From G942493375 sp942493375 (lineage in GTDB: Bacteria > Armatimonadota > UBA5829): a stretch of DNA of 64,000 nucleotides. This document shows, piece by piece, positions 37,041 to 46,610 of the stretch (positions are counted from its first letter, which is position 1; every line of letters starts with the position of its first letter). The translations under genes and the position numbers were made by a program. Where the stretch lies: the NCBI GenBank assembly GCA_942493375.1, contig OW818698.1, positions 7,254,001 to 7,318,000 on the forward strand, written 5' to 3'. Under the pieces are notes generated by a model. That model made no database searches. It worked only from the letters and a program-made list of their open reading frames with translations, and was not told the origin of the DNA.

Positions 37041-37318
37041 CATTTGTAAGCATATATCGGGTCATTTGACGAGGTGGGTTTGATGGGGTTGCCTGGAATT
37101 TATTGAATATCTGGGGGTGTATATTGGTGAATTTGCAGTATATTTGGCATGGTTACGGGTGTTTAGGCGGTTAAATAATGCTTCTGTAGTCCAACGAATT
37201 GGAACGAGCCGAAGCCGAGGTGTCAGCCTTGCAAGTAGTTTTTGATGGTAACACTGCTCACTACAATTAGGCAACAAATTGAGTCCAGTTCAATCTATAG
37301 GATGATATTTTGCTTAAC

Positions 37319-37390
37319 GTGACCATTCCGCAGGTTTTGCAAACCTGGCTTCGGCAGTTCCGTTCCACTCGACTACCGAAGCAACTAAAT
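37319..37390 (+). repeat. Dispersed repeat B, copy 1
   Basis: A 72-base sequence starting GTGACCATTCCGCAGG and containing a hairpin (GCTTCGGCAGTTCCG with CGACTACCGAAGC). Near-identical copies lie at 38461-38532 (direct) and, shortened and inverted, at 54392-54438. Confidence 0.8.
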
Positions 37391-37511
37391 GTGTACGCAG
37401 GTTTACATAGAGCAGCAAATCGTGGTGTCCACATTCCACTGATGCTAGAATAAACGGAGACTAGCATCGGAAAGATCGCTTATTTGCTCATTCTATCTTC
37501 CGCAAGTTGTC

Positions 37512-38264
37512 TTATATGAAGCTAGATGTGATCCAATTCGTCAATTCATAACTCAAAGCTGCTAACTCCGGAAATATTAATAATGATGCATGGACGGAAT
37601 CTGGGGTAACAGTGTCAGTACTGGAAGGATGTCCTGCATCATTCCTGATAGCTCGAATCTGCTGCGTAAAAGCTGGCCAGTATGCCTCGTATGATTCCCG
37701 CAGTTGCTTAGGCATATTTGATTTCTGTTGATCTATTTCGCTTTGTACGGCCTGTAATACTGTACGTATCCGCCAATCATTGAGCTTCCCTGGAACTGGA
37801 CGAGACGAGTTCTGTAGCATTCCTACTATCTTATCTCTGATCTCAAGGGACATACTCTCTGCTGCACAACCCACCATCACAGCGGTTGCTTTAAAACAGC
37901 CAGTATTATATGTCAACAGTGCCTCACTGATATAGGATTCAGCTATCGAATTGAGCGATAATGAACTCAAATGAGCAAGATAGCCATCAGGATTCGCAGG
38001 ATCTCTGCTGATGTTCGATAAGATCTGTCTACCCAAAGCTGTGATATGGCAAAATGGCAGATCTGGGTTATCAAGATTATAACCCATAGACAGTTGACCT
38101 TGGCGAAACATATCGTGCCAAAGAGTGAGAAGTGCTTGTTCAAGGTCTGTATTTTGACGGATTGATAGGCGCTTTGCAACCTCTTGCAATATAGGTTCAG
38201 ATTGAAGATAACCAGCTCCCTGCTTGGAATATTCTTCTACGACCTGAAGTAATACTTGTTTCAT
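37512..38264 (-). CDS. HEPN-like domain protein (DUF4145-like)
   Basis: The 250-residue protein has a winged-helix-like first half (KQVLLQVVEEYSKQG, LLTLWHDMFRQGQLSMGY, HITALGRQILS) and an all-helical second half. The second half has AESYISEALLTYNTGCFKATAVMVGCAAESM and RAIRNDAGHP, where R-NDAG-H is an Rx4H motif as used by HEPN ribonucleases near residues 204-209. ATG at 38264 has AGGAC upstream. It is flanked by direct repeats at 37000-37390 and 38419-38532, consistent with a mobile cargo. Many HEPN proteins act in toxin or antiviral systems, but no partner nucleotidyltransferase is adjacent, so the role is open. Confidence 0.65.
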   Translation of the reverse strand: MKQVLLQVVEEYSKQGAGYLQSEPILQEVAKRLSIRQNTDLEQALLTLWHDMFRQGQLSMGYNLDNPDLPFCHITALGRQILSNISRDPANPDGYLAHLSSLSLNSIAESYISEALLTYNTGCFKATAVMVGCAAESMSLEIRDKIVGMLQNSSRPVPGKLNDWRIRTVLQAVQSEIDQQKSNMPKQLRESYEAYWPAFTQQIRAIRNDAGHPSSTDTVTPDSVHASLLIFPELAALSYELTNWITSSFI

Positions 38265-38418
38265 ATTTTGTCCTGTTGTGTTTATCAATATGCTTCGTCA
38301 TTCCTCCTAAAAGTAATTATGTGATGATATGCCGATTATAGCAGACAGAAGGAACGTGGTCAAAATCTATTACAGAGAGGAATTGATAGTGGGCAATTGG
38401 CAATGCAAAATTGTCTCA

Positions 38419-38532
38419 AAAATGGGTCTTCATGCAGCGTTATTTACATTGATTTGTGCAGTGACCATTCCGCAGGTTTTGCAAACTTGGCTTCGGTAGT
38501 TCCGCTGCAATCGACTGCCGAAGCAACTAAAT
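38419..38532 (+). repeat. Direct repeats A and B, right copies
   Basis: Repeat A (38419-38459) runs directly into repeat B (38461-38532), whereas on the left side of the HEPN gene A and B are separated by about 280 bases. The rest of 38265-38682 shows no gene. Confidence 0.78.
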
Positions 38533-38682
38533 ATGATCTAAAAAGTGGGTGCATAATTCCGTCACACGCGACTTGATGTATCCGAATTGACTTGGCTGAG
38601 TTGACTCTGGTATAGTTCATATCAATGCATTAAGTCTTCTTCTGTAAGTCATTTAACTAATGCATATGATAGGAGTGGTAAA

Positions 38683-39390
38683 ATGCCTGTAGAGAATAGT
38701 GAACAATTATTTGGTCCGAATCCCGAGGATGTGCGAAAACTACATAATGAGATCAACCAAATTGTTAACCAGCGTTTTACGCTAACGACGCTCACTGTGA
38801 CTGTGTTTGGGTTGATGATTGCATGGCTTACCCCAAAGGGTCAACCACCTCTTAATAACGGTAAAGAAGTGATTACATATATGGGAGCAGTATTGATAAT
38901 CATAGTCATATTTGTGCTATTTCTATTAACTTGGTATCTTGGTAATATGCTGCGTGTATTTACAACCTATTTGAATGTGTCAGATGCCTCTGGCTGGGAG
39001 AAAGACTGGTCTTTGTACAGGCGTAAGTATAGCTACGATGGTTACACTAAATTTCAATCATGGATGTTCCTCGTGTTTGGATTCATTGCAATGGTGTATC
39101 CGTTCTTTATAGGGATCACAATTGGTCCAAGGTTGAAAATCACTTGGTACTCCATTGTTTGTGTTCTAGTTGGGTTTGTTTATATGGAAACTATCCGTTG
39201 TATGGGTATAAATGGAATGTATTCCAAAGAGAAAGCATTTGAAAACAACTGGAAGAGTCTGAGGAAGCCTTTAGTATCAACATGCTCCAACACTATTTGC
39301 CAGACTATTGGAATATTTGGTTGTGTTTCTCTTTTCTGCATGGGTGTAAAAAGCTGGTTCATAAATGAAATGGATACTCATAATAAGTGA
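38683..39390 (+). CDS. Four-helix membrane protein of unknown function
   Basis: The 235-residue protein starts with a soluble helix (EDVRKLHNEINQIVNQRF) followed by four membrane helices at about residues 38-55, 70-95, 125-150 and 152-170, with a possible fifth near 208-228. A short loop between helices 2 and 3 carries SGWEKDWSLYRRKYSYDGYTKFQ. I do not recognise the family; the plan of a soluble N-terminal helix followed by membrane helices is seen in several defence- and stress-associated proteins, which is only suggestive. The stop overlaps the GTG start of the HAD gene by 4 bases, so the two are translationally coupled. The region looks more AT-rich than the pur genes. Confidence 0.7.
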   Translation: MPVENSEQLFGPNPEDVRKLHNEINQIVNQRFTLTTLTVTVFGLMIAWLTPKGQPPLNNGKEVITYMGAVLIIIVIFVLFLLTWYLGNMLRVFTTYLNVSDASGWEKDWSLYRRKYSYDGYTKFQSWMFLVFGFIAMVYPFFIGITIGPRLKITWYSIVCVLVGFVYMETIRCMGINGMYSKEKAFENNWKSLRKPLVSTCSNTICQTIGIFGCVSLFCMGVKSWFINEMDTHNK

Positions 39391-40124
39391 CAAAAGTTGA
39401 AATGAATCTAATTCAAGGTATTGCATTCGACCTTGAGGGAACAATTGTTGATCTAGAGAATCTACATCATAGTGCGCATCTTCACGCTGCATCCGATGTG
39501 GGTGTGAATATGTCCAAGCAAGAAGCAATTGAATGCATCTCTAGTTTTATAGGTGGACCTGACGAAAAAGTGGCGGAAGAAATTGCTTCCAGAGCTAATT
39601 TTCGGGTTGAACCTGATTTAGTTCTAAAGGCCAAACAGAAATATTTCACCCAATTCATGAACTCTAGTGTTGACTTCTCTCCTCGTGACGGCTTCATGCA
39701 GTGTCTAAGTTGGATAAAGGAGGCTGGACTTAAAGTCTCAATCGGTACTGTTACTAAAAATGACCAAGCCAAACGCATCATAAAGCAAGCTGGATTGCTA
39801 TATGCGTTTAGTGCCGAGTGTATTGTTACACGAGATGATATCGTTAGTCTAAAACCGGCACCCGATGTCTACTATGAAACTGCGAGGAGAATGGGAATAA
39901 CACCAGAGAGTCAAATGGTGTTTGAAGACTCACTTGTTGGTTTGGTTGCAGCCCGGTCTGCTGGCTGTCGCGTTGTAGCAGTGCCAACTTTACAATCAGA
40001 AATGTATATTGAGAAGCTATACAATGAAGGAGCAGAAGCTGTGTTTCAAAATTGGCACGATTCTGGTATTCAAGATTTTATCATCAGGATGTGTGGAGGG
40101 CGGGTGAATCGCGTTGATAGGTAA
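39387..40124 (+). CDS. HAD-family phosphatase, beta-phosphoglucomutase-like
   Basis: The 245-residue product has HAD motif I as FDLEGTIVD, in which the usual second Asp of DxDGT is Glu, then motif II SIGTVTKND, motif III Lys in SLKPAPDVYYETA and motif IV FEDSLVGLVAARSAGC. The cap region matches subclass I (phosphoglucomutase/sugar-phosphatase type). The Glu in motif I may alter acid-base chemistry. It starts with GTG inside the stop codon of the membrane protein. A metabolite phosphatase coupled to a membrane protein is unusual; substrate unknown. Confidence 0.82.
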   Translation: MTKVEMNLIQGIAFDLEGTIVDLENLHHSAHLHAASDVGVNMSKQEAIECISSFIGGPDEKVAEEIASRANFRVEPDLVLKAKQKYFTQFMNSSVDFSPRDGFMQCLSWIKEAGLKVSIGTVTKNDQAKRIIKQAGLLYAFSAECIVTRDDIVSLKPAPDVYYETARRMGITPESQMVFEDSLVGLVAARSAGCRVVAVPTLQSEMYIEKLYNEGAEAVFQNWHDSGIQDFIIRMCGGRVNRVDR

Positions 40125-40195
40125 CCATTTTGTAGTTCTCGGAGTGCTACCTTTGTGATTAGGTTGGTTTTATCTGTATGTAAAGGAGGTGTTTT

Positions 40196-40912
40196 GTGAT
40201 ATTGGGTCTTGATGGCAAGTATTGGAAGCCGTTTTTCTTAAGAAGATTCGTACCTCAGATTAACATCTTCTGTGACACCCTTATAAGGAGAGTTTACCCG
40301 GAATTTGAGTCTATTGGTTTAGAAGCAGATGAGGTGGCTGAGGCAGAATACGAACGTATTGGTAATATACCGTGCAGTGAATATGATGCATGGGATATGA
40401 GTGATGCAGCCGAACAAGCCTTTGAGGTTGGGTTGGCATATTACGATGCACTTGATGGAGTTCGTCAATCATTGCTAAATCTGTCTATCGTTGCTCTTTA
40501 TCATATGTTAGAGCAACAGCTTCTACTTTTTCATAGGAAGCAGGTTTTACATCCAAGAGATGAAAACTCAATTGCTATGATAAAGATAAGCGAGATGAAA
40601 AAGATGCTACTGGCTAGGGGGGTAAATCTGGAAATAATGCATTCATGGCCAAAAATAAATGAACTCCAAATAGTAGCTAATGCTATTAAACATGCTGAAG
40701 GCAGATCATCCGAGCAAGTTAAGAATTTGCGCCCAGATTTATGCCAGCATCCAGTATTGAAAGAAAGGCAATATGATCTGTCATATCAATCTTCAATATA
40801 TATGCCAATGGCAGGCAAAGATATATACATTGATATTAGTGATCTTGAAAGTTATCGTTCTGCAATTGTTGATTTCTGGAATGAGTTTGGCGATGCAATT
40901 CAACAGTATTGA
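40196..40912 (+). CDS. HEPN-like helical protein of unknown function
   Basis: The 238-residue protein starts with GTG at 40196 after a near-perfect ribosome site (AAGGAGGTG). It is mostly helical and has an INELQIVANAIKHAEGRSSEQV block, typical of a widespread family in accessory regions where an N-x-x-KH motif precedes a short G/S loop. QSLLNLSIVALYHMLEQQLLLFHR fits the four-helix HEPN-like core. There is no Rx4-6H motif, so nuclease activity is doubtful. It is 71 bases after the HAD gene and may share its transcript. The gap to 41137 shows nothing recognisable. Confidence 0.65.
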   Translation: MILGLDGKYWKPFFLRRFVPQINIFCDTLIRRVYPEFESIGLEADEVAEAEYERIGNIPCSEYDAWDMSDAAEQAFEVGLAYYDALDGVRQSLLNLSIVALYHMLEQQLLLFHRKQVLHPRDENSIAMIKISEMKKMLLARGVNLEIMHSWPKINELQIVANAIKHAEGRSSEQVKNLRPDLCQHPVLKERQYDLSYQSSIYMPMAGKDIYIDISDLESYRSAIVDFWNEFGDAIQQY

Positions 40913-41137
40913 AAATGTATCAGGTTTTGCATTATCTGAACTGCAGCACGAATTAATGCAATTAGTATGATTGATAACACAATACCAATGTAATAGTCAC
41001 GAGACCACCATCTTACCTGTATTAATCCGAGATTTCCAGAGTTGATACCTGTTCGTGTTCATCGTAATCACTTTACATCCACTCCACAAATCCCGAAGAA
41101 TTAACAAAATGGAATCGTCCATGGTACGGTTAACAAA

Positions 41138-41773
41138 ATGAACCTACTCTTTGACCTAGACGGCACCCTTACTGACCCCAAACAAGGCATTGTTGCATCA
41201 ATCAACTACGCCTTGAAAGAACTGTCTGCTCCAGCTCGTGAAGCAGCAGAACTGGAGCGCTTTGTTGGTCCTCCTTTGATAGATACTTTTCGGGTCCTGC
41301 TGAGAACGGATGATGAGAATCTGCTTATGCAGGCCGTGGAGTTGTATAGGAGGCGGTATTTTGCTCAGGGGTATCTGGAGAACTATGTGTATGAGGGGAT
41401 CGGCGAACTCCTAACTGCGTGTGTGCAGTCGGGTTTCAAGCTCTTTGTTGCTACATATAAACGACAGGACATTGCAGCAAGAGTCCTGGAGTATTTCCAG
41501 TTGGCAGATTACTTTGATGGGGTATACGGATGTGATATTGGACTGTCTAAAGCTGAGCTAATTGGCCAGGTGTTGAATGAACAGGGCTTGACAGCATCCG
41601 ACTGCATGATTATAGGTGACCGCAAGCACGACATTGAAGCTGGAAAAGCCAACAGCATGTCTACTGTAGGAGTCCTGTGGGGTTATGGCACACCTGAGGA
41701 GTTAATGGCAGCAAATCCGGATTATACTGTTGGGTGTCCTCGGGAGTTGATGGGTGTCCTGCGTGTGATTTGA
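41138..41773 (+). CDS. HAD-family hydrolase, phosphoglycolate-phosphatase-like
   Basis: The 211-residue product carries FDLDGTLTDPKQGI (motif I), LFVATYKRQDIA (motif II, with Tyr-Lys-Arg in place of the common SKP), Lys in IGLSKAELI (motif III) and MIIGDRKHDIEAGKA (motif IV). The cap and GVLWGYGTPEEL end match the Gph-type subfamily. It likely removes phosphate from a small metabolite. No ribosome site is clear; ATG at 41138 is the first start that fits the family. Confidence 0.85.
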   Translation: MNLLFDLDGTLTDPKQGIVASINYALKELSAPAREAAELERFVGPPLIDTFRVLLRTDDENLLMQAVELYRRRYFAQGYLENYVYEGIGELLTACVQSGFKLFVATYKRQDIAARVLEYFQLADYFDGVYGCDIGLSKAELIGQVLNEQGLTASDCMIIGDRKHDIEAGKANSMSTVGVLWGYGTPEELMAANPDYTVGCPRELMGVLRVI

Positions 41774-41826
41774 ATGGGCTGGAGATTAGTTATTGCAATA
41801 CTGTTGCTGCTGCGATTAACGAGTCG

Positions 41827-42074
41827 TATCTGACGGATCTGTCGGAGCTGACTGATCTGACGAATCATTTGTAGTCAGTGTATCTAGCCGGTGTTATGAC
41901 ATTTTCGTCCAATGCTTGCAGGACTTTCCACCCTCAAAAGCGAATCTCAAATCAGCTGTTATTTCTTTTACCAGGAGGGCCAAACTGGTATGGAAAGCAA
42001 AGGATTTTCTAGGCCAGCCAACCAGGGAGCAGAAAATAAGACAGATCAGTCAGATCCGACAGATCCGTCAGATA
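41827..42074. repeat. Nonamer-repeat inverted pair
   Basis: A 33-base array of 9-base units (CAGATCAGT, CAGATCCGA, CAGATCCGT) at 42042-42074 is found as its near-exact complement at 41827-41859, across 180 bases. The gap 41774-42090 otherwise has no gene. Related units lie near 54308-54337 and 61672-61700. Confidence 0.75.
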
Positions 42075-42090
42075 ATAGGAGTCCAAAAAA

Positions 42091-43191
42091 ATGCAAAACC
42101 AGATAGTATTAGAGCTCTACCATAAAGATAACAACGCCCGCAACTCCGAGGGTGCTTTTGCTACTCTCAAAGATGGGCGGATTTTGTTTGTTTACTCTCA
42201 TTATTATGCTGCTGACTGGGATGATGGGGCGTTGGCGCGGCTTTGTGCGCGGTATTCTTCGGATGGTGGGCGCACGTGGACGGCGGATGATGTTGTTGTG
42301 GTTGAGAACGAGGGAAAGTGCAATGTGATGAGCGTCTCTATGCTGTGGCTGCAGGACGGTCGGCTGGCGCTTTGGTATGCCCGCAAGGATGATATCGACA
42401 ACTGCCACCTTTATATGCGGACTTCGCTGGATGGCATTACCTGGAGTGAACCGACCTGCTGTATCCCTGCTCCGGGGTATTTTGTGGTCAATAACGACCG
42501 TGTGGTGCAGTTGAGCAGCGGTCGGTTGATTGTTCCCGCAGCCTATCACCGGAACCCTCTGCCTCCAAACGCAGACCCCGCGAATCCCTACGCAAGCTTC
42601 GATGGCCGAGGGATTGCTATCTGGTTTATCTCAGACGATGCCGGAGCTACCTGGAGGGAGAGCAAGGACTGGTGGGCGCTGCCTCTGCGAAGTGACAGCG
42701 GATTGCAGGAGCCTGGTGTGGTGGAACTCAGCGACGGGCGGCTTTACTGCTACTGCAGGACCGATGTCGGGTACCAGTATGAGATGTACTCAGAGGATGG
42801 CGGGGACACCTGGACCGCTCCGGTCCCATCTGCGTTTCAAGCGCCTTGCTCCCCTCTGTGTATCAAACGAATCCCCTCGACCGGCGACCTGCTGGCTGTC
42901 TGGAACGACCACAGCGGAAAGCTTGCTCCAGTGCAGACTGACGAAGAAATCGTCGGCCAGAGCTGGGGCCGGACCCCGCTTGCCTGTGCAATCAGCAGTG
43001 ATGAAGGCGCAACCTGGGAACACCTAAAACTCCTGGAAGACGACCCCAGGCGTGGATTCTGCTACACAGCCATCCACCCGACCGACGACGCAGTCCTCTT
43101 TGCCTATTGCTGCGGAGGTGCGGGAAAGAGCATTGTTCTGCAGGATTTGTGTGTTCGGCGGGTTGAGATGGGCTGGTTAATTGACAATTGA
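42091..43191 (+). CDS. Sialidase-like six-bladed propeller protein (BNR)
   Basis: The 366-residue protein has five Asp-box motifs: SSDGGRTW, SLDGITW, SDDAGATW, SEDGGDTW and SSDEGATW, spaced as blades of a sialidase-type propeller. There is no signal peptide, so it would act in the cytoplasm. Proteins of this kind in Planctomycetota/Armatimonadota are often annotated as exo-alpha-sialidases; the arginine triad was not checked, so the activity is a family inference. It precedes a DUF4091 glycosidase on the same strand, with 340 bases of repeats between. Confidence 0.8.
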   Translation: MQNQIVLELYHKDNNARNSEGAFATLKDGRILFVYSHYYAADWDDGALARLCARYSSDGGRTWTADDVVVVENEGKCNVMSVSMLWLQDGRLALWYARKDDIDNCHLYMRTSLDGITWSEPTCCIPAPGYFVVNNDRVVQLSSGRLIVPAAYHRNPLPPNADPANPYASFDGRGIAIWFISDDAGATWRESKDWWALPLRSDSGLQEPGVVELSDGRLYCYCRTDVGYQYEMYSEDGGDTWTAPVPSAFQAPCSPLCIKRIPSTGDLLAVWNDHSGKLAPVQTDEEIVGQSWGRTPLACAISSDEGATWEHLKLLEDDPRRGFCYTAIHPTDDAVLFAYCCGGAGKSIVLQDLCVRRVEMGWLIDN

Positions 43192-43240
43192 TAATGGATA
43201 ATTGACAATTATTGGGACTAGGGTTTGCTTGTATCCGGGT

Positions 43241-43518
43241 CAATCCCCCTAACCCCCTTCTCCAAGGGGGAATGGGTTGTGGGTTTTGGCTGACTTTTTG
43301 ACAATCCCTGGCAGTTCCCTTTTTCACTATTAGAGACTTGACGGTACTTTACCCCGATAGTCCTGAGTAGCGTAGCGTATCGAAGGGCGGTTTGTTTTGC
43401 ACGATTTAACGGGACAGGTTCTCCGCAGCCGCCCTTCGATACGCCTGCGGCTACTCAGGGCTAACGGAGTCGGGAAAGGAATCAATCCCCCTAATCCCCT
43501 TCCAAGGGGGAATGGGTT
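43241..43518. repeat. Inverted element framed by a 36-38 base direct repeat
   Basis: A CAATCCCCCTAA...AAGGGGGAATGGGTT unit lies at 43241-43278 and again at 43483-43518. Between them is a long hairpin with arms 43362-43390 and 43429-43459 (CCTGAGTAGCG...GAAGGGCGG and complement). The gap 43192-43530 has no gene; its start carries AATTGACAATTGATAATGG-like short repeats. Confidence 0.75.
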
Positions 43519-43530
43519 GGAGGTTTGTTT

Positions 43531-45516
43531 ATGTGGTTGTTGAGAATCGGTTTTGTTGTTGGGCTTATCGTGCTTAGTTGCTTGAATGTGGGGGCGGTTG
43601 TTATGGAGTTTGGGCTGGACATTAAGGGTGGGGCAGCTGTTCGGGAGCGGTTGAAAGTTGACTTGGAGATGGTCAAAACTGTTGTCGGAGATGCTAAGCT
43701 GGATGAAAGTGCTCGAAAGCAGATGGAGGAACGAATCGAAGCGATCTCCAGGCAGATACCCCTTGTTCCGGATGAACTTCCGGCTGATTTCCGGACGATC
43801 ATGCCTTTTAATGACATCCAGAGGCAGATTTATGCATTGAATGCTCCTCTTCTGCGTGCGAAGGGTTTTGCACCGCTGACTGCATGGGAATATGACCGCT
43901 GGGACCCTCTTTTCCCAATGCAGTCCCCTGAGAAAGCTCCAGGGTCGGTTAAGCTCAATGTCAATATGATGCGCAACGAGTACCGTTCTGAAGCGTTCTG
44001 TCTTACCAATTCCACCGATCAAGCCATCAAAGCCCATCTCGACCTGCGCGGGTTTCCGGGTGGGGAGGAACCTGCCTGGATAAGCGTCCGCGAAGTCCAG
44101 TTTACTGATACATATATCCATTATCCGATAGCTGCAGCCCTGCCCGATGCAAAGCGCGTCTCCGATGGATATGAGATCGACATCCCTGCAGGCATGACTC
44201 GGCAGGTCTGGCTGGTCTTCCATTCAAAGGACATCAAACCCGGTGTCCACAAAGGCCAGATAGTTGTCAGTGCGGATGGTATCAAGTCCACTAAGATCGG
44301 TCTGAGTGTCCACATATACGATTTCATTATGCCTACAGAATCTCAGCTTGCAATCGGAGGCTGGGACTATACCGATGGGGACACATCCGCATTCGACGCC
44401 AAACTGGTAGACCAGAAAGACTTTATCAGGTTTATGCAGGACTATGGGGTCAACACTCCCTGGGGCGGTTCGATCCTGTTTAAGGGCTGTGAGTTCGATG
44501 CCGAAGGCCGGATGACTGTCGGTCCTGATTTCAAAGTTCTGGACAATTGGATTGAAAAATGGCAACCTGCAGTCAGACCTGTTGGATTCAACCAAGTCGG
44601 GAGCTATATGGGAGCCGTTCACTCGTTACCCATTCGAAACTACGCCTTATTCCTTGGAGTCGGAAACGATTTAAACGGTGAACATATGGGCACTCAAAGG
44701 TTCAACCGTATGGTCGGCGAATGGATATCAGCAGTGATGCTCCATGTCCGCAGCAGAGGAATCAAGCCTGAACAGATGTTTCTGCTGCTGGTCGATGAGC
44801 CTGACAAACCTGAGCAGATAGAGAGGACCATTGCCTGGGGTAAGGTGATTAAAGCAGCTGAGCCGGATGTAGTCATTTGGAGCGATCCCGCGTTTGAGGA
44901 CATCACCAAGGCAGACTCGCGGTTCTTTGAGGTCGTGGATGTCCTCTGTCCCCTGATTACCCGTTTTGTGGGATCTCCCGAAAGCTACAGAGACCTGTTT
45001 GTGAATCAACAAAAAGCAGGTCGTGAGTTGATGTTCTACGCCTGTGTAAATGGCAAGCACCTGGACCCTATATCCTACCACCGCGCGCAGTTCTGGTTGG
45101 CGCTGAGATATGGAGCAAAGGGTTCGTTATACTGGGCATTCGGTGATGAGGGTGGGGCTCCAAGTTCATTCAACGCCTACTCCTCCCCCGGTCACATGTT
45201 CTCCCCGTTGTTTATTGACGCAAAGTTGGGAATAGTAGATGGCAAACACATGCAGGCAATCCGTGAAGGCTCAGAAGACTACAGCTATTTCCAAATCCTG
45301 CGCGCACGGGTCGATTCCCTGGAAAAATGGGGAGTAGAATCCTCTGTTCTAAAATCAGCCAAAAAACTCTTGATAGAAGGCCCTGAACGTGTTTCCCAGG
45401 ACATAACAGTCCCCAACATAAGCTGGTGGATCCCCAAAAACCGCAACACAATGGACAAAGTCCGCCTGGACGTGCTGATGATGCTGGAAAAGCTGCGGGT
45501 TAGCTGCGAGATGTGA
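43531..45516 (+). CDS. Secreted DUF4091-type glycosidase
   Basis: The 661-residue protein starts with a hydrophobic signal (MWLLRIGFVVGLIVLSCL). An N-terminal beta domain (residues about 115-255, VNMMRNEYRSEAFCLTN, MTRQVWLVFHSKDIKPGVHKG) is followed by a TIM barrel with FLLLVDEPDKPEQIERTI, VIWSDPAFEDI, ELMFYACVN and a C-terminal AIREGSEDYSYFQILRARV, which is the hallmark of DUF4091-type glycosidases. ATG at 43531 has GGAGG 7 bases upstream. Secreted glycan hydrolase; substrate unknown. Confidence 0.82.
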   Translation: MWLLRIGFVVGLIVLSCLNVGAVVMEFGLDIKGGAAVRERLKVDLEMVKTVVGDAKLDESARKQMEERIEAISRQIPLVPDELPADFRTIMPFNDIQRQIYALNAPLLRAKGFAPLTAWEYDRWDPLFPMQSPEKAPGSVKLNVNMMRNEYRSEAFCLTNSTDQAIKAHLDLRGFPGGEEPAWISVREVQFTDTYIHYPIAAALPDAKRVSDGYEIDIPAGMTRQVWLVFHSKDIKPGVHKGQIVVSADGIKSTKIGLSVHIYDFIMPTESQLAIGGWDYTDGDTSAFDAKLVDQKDFIRFMQDYGVNTPWGGSILFKGCEFDAEGRMTVGPDFKVLDNWIEKWQPAVRPVGFNQVGSYMGAVHSLPIRNYALFLGVGNDLNGEHMGTQRFNRMVGEWISAVMLHVRSRGIKPEQMFLLLVDEPDKPEQIERTIAWGKVIKAAEPDVVIWSDPAFEDITKADSRFFEVVDVLCPLITRFVGSPESYRDLFVNQQKAGRELMFYACVNGKHLDPISYHRAQFWLALRYGAKGSLYWAFGDEGGAPSSFNAYSSPGHMFSPLFIDAKLGIVDGKHMQAIREGSEDYSYFQILRARVDSLEKWGVESSVLKSAKKLLIEGPERVSQDITVPNISWWIPKNRNTMDKVRLDVLMMLEKLRVSCEM

Positions 45517-45521
45517 GGTAA

Positions 45522-45749
45522 GAAGACAGAAGTCAGAAGACAGAAGTCAGAAGTCAGAAGACAGAAGACAGAAGTCAGAAGACAGAAGACAGAAGACTAG
45601 ACCAGACACTGGGAACTACAAACTCCCATTTCTAGCTTTATGGATACTGGCTTCTGACTTTCCCCCGTAATTGGTTCGATCATTCAAGTGATGACTCATA
45701 GCCAACGGTCTAATCTTCTGACTACTGACTTCTGTCTTCTGACTTCTTC
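45522..45749. repeat. Heptamer array with inverted counterpart
   Basis: Eleven 7-base units (GAAGACA or GAAGTCA) fill 45522-45598, and the complementary array occupies 45713-45749. Together they could fold into a large hairpin over 114 bases. The gap 45517-45905 has no other content. Confidence 0.85.
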
Positions 45750-45905
45750 CCCCCTGTGATCTCCTCTACACAAACATGTGATCTAAGTGTGATGAAACTA
45801 TCGGAACATTGACACATGGCGGGTCGTATAAGGATATGTAGGTGCAGAGTTTATGCGTATTGGCTATGGACAATGCGCAATAACAATCAGAGGAGAGCAA
45901 ATACT

Positions 45906-46589
45906 ATGAAAACACAAGTATCAAGCAACAAAGGTTTTACGTTAATCGAACTGTTGGTTGTAATAGCTATTATAGCTATACTGGCAGCCATTCTATTTCC
46001 TGTGTTTGCTAAAGCCAGAGAAAAAGCCAGGCAGACCAGTTGTGCTAACAATGTGAGGCAGATTTCTACCGGCCTTGCGATGTATTCCCAGGACTACGAT
46101 GAACAACTGCCAGGCGGCATGGATATCCATTGGAATGGGACAGCTAACTCTGATGGCGTTGCGATTTGGGGAGGTTATGTGGACGCGCTGGCTCCTTACC
46201 TTAAAAATATTCAGATTTTCATATGCCCCAGTGATGGAGCAAAGAATTGTTTGTCCTACGACACCAGCAGGAACTACGCGTCAGTAACCCTCGCAGGCAC
46301 AGCTCCCGCGCAACCATTGAGTTATGGCTACAACTATTTCCTGGGTGCCGGCGGAACACATTCCCCCTCACTGGTCGACTATCCGTCGCAGACCTGTTTG
46401 ATTGCCGAAGTCACGCAGAGCCCATTCATTTATGTAGCCAGTGTTACTGACGCAGGAATAATGCTTGACCCAGCAGCCACACAGATGATAGAAGGCTCCA
46501 GGCACAGCGAAGGAATGAACATAGGCTTCCTGGACGGTCACTGCAAATGGTACCGATATTCGCAGATAGATACAGTGTATGCTTACTAG
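45906..46589 (+). CDS. Type IV pilin-like prepilin, DUF1559-like
   Basis: The 227-residue protein starts MKTQVSSNKG, then FTLIELLVVIAIIAIL: the prepilin peptidase site is after the Gly and the Glu at position 5 is present. The helix ends ILFPVFAKAREKARQTSC, and the C-terminal part has the H-x-G/D-G-H block RHSEGMNIGFLDGHCKWY seen in this family. It is a secreted pseudopilin-like protein used in huge copy numbers in Armatimonadota and Planctomycetota. GAGGAG lies 10 bases before the ATG; the frame 30 codons upstream is not used. Confidence 0.92.
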   Translation: MKTQVSSNKGFTLIELLVVIAIIAILAAILFPVFAKAREKARQTSCANNVRQISTGLAMYSQDYDEQLPGGMDIHWNGTANSDGVAIWGGYVDALAPYLKNIQIFICPSDGAKNCLSYDTSRNYASVTLAGTAPAQPLSYGYNYFLGAGGTHSPSLVDYPSQTCLIAEVTQSPFIYVASVTDAGIMLDPAATQMIEGSRHSEGMNIGFLDGHCKWYRYSQIDTVYAY

Positions 46590-46610
46590 GGGACAGTCTT
46601 TAGGAGGGAA

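Noticed and set aside
37062..37467. Small minus-strand frames in the gap before the HEPN gene
   Set aside because: They overlap repeat B and have no ribosome site or known motif.
45522..45749. CRISPR-like array
   Set aside because: The units are 7 bases with no spacers and no cas genes; it is a heptamer tandem repeat.
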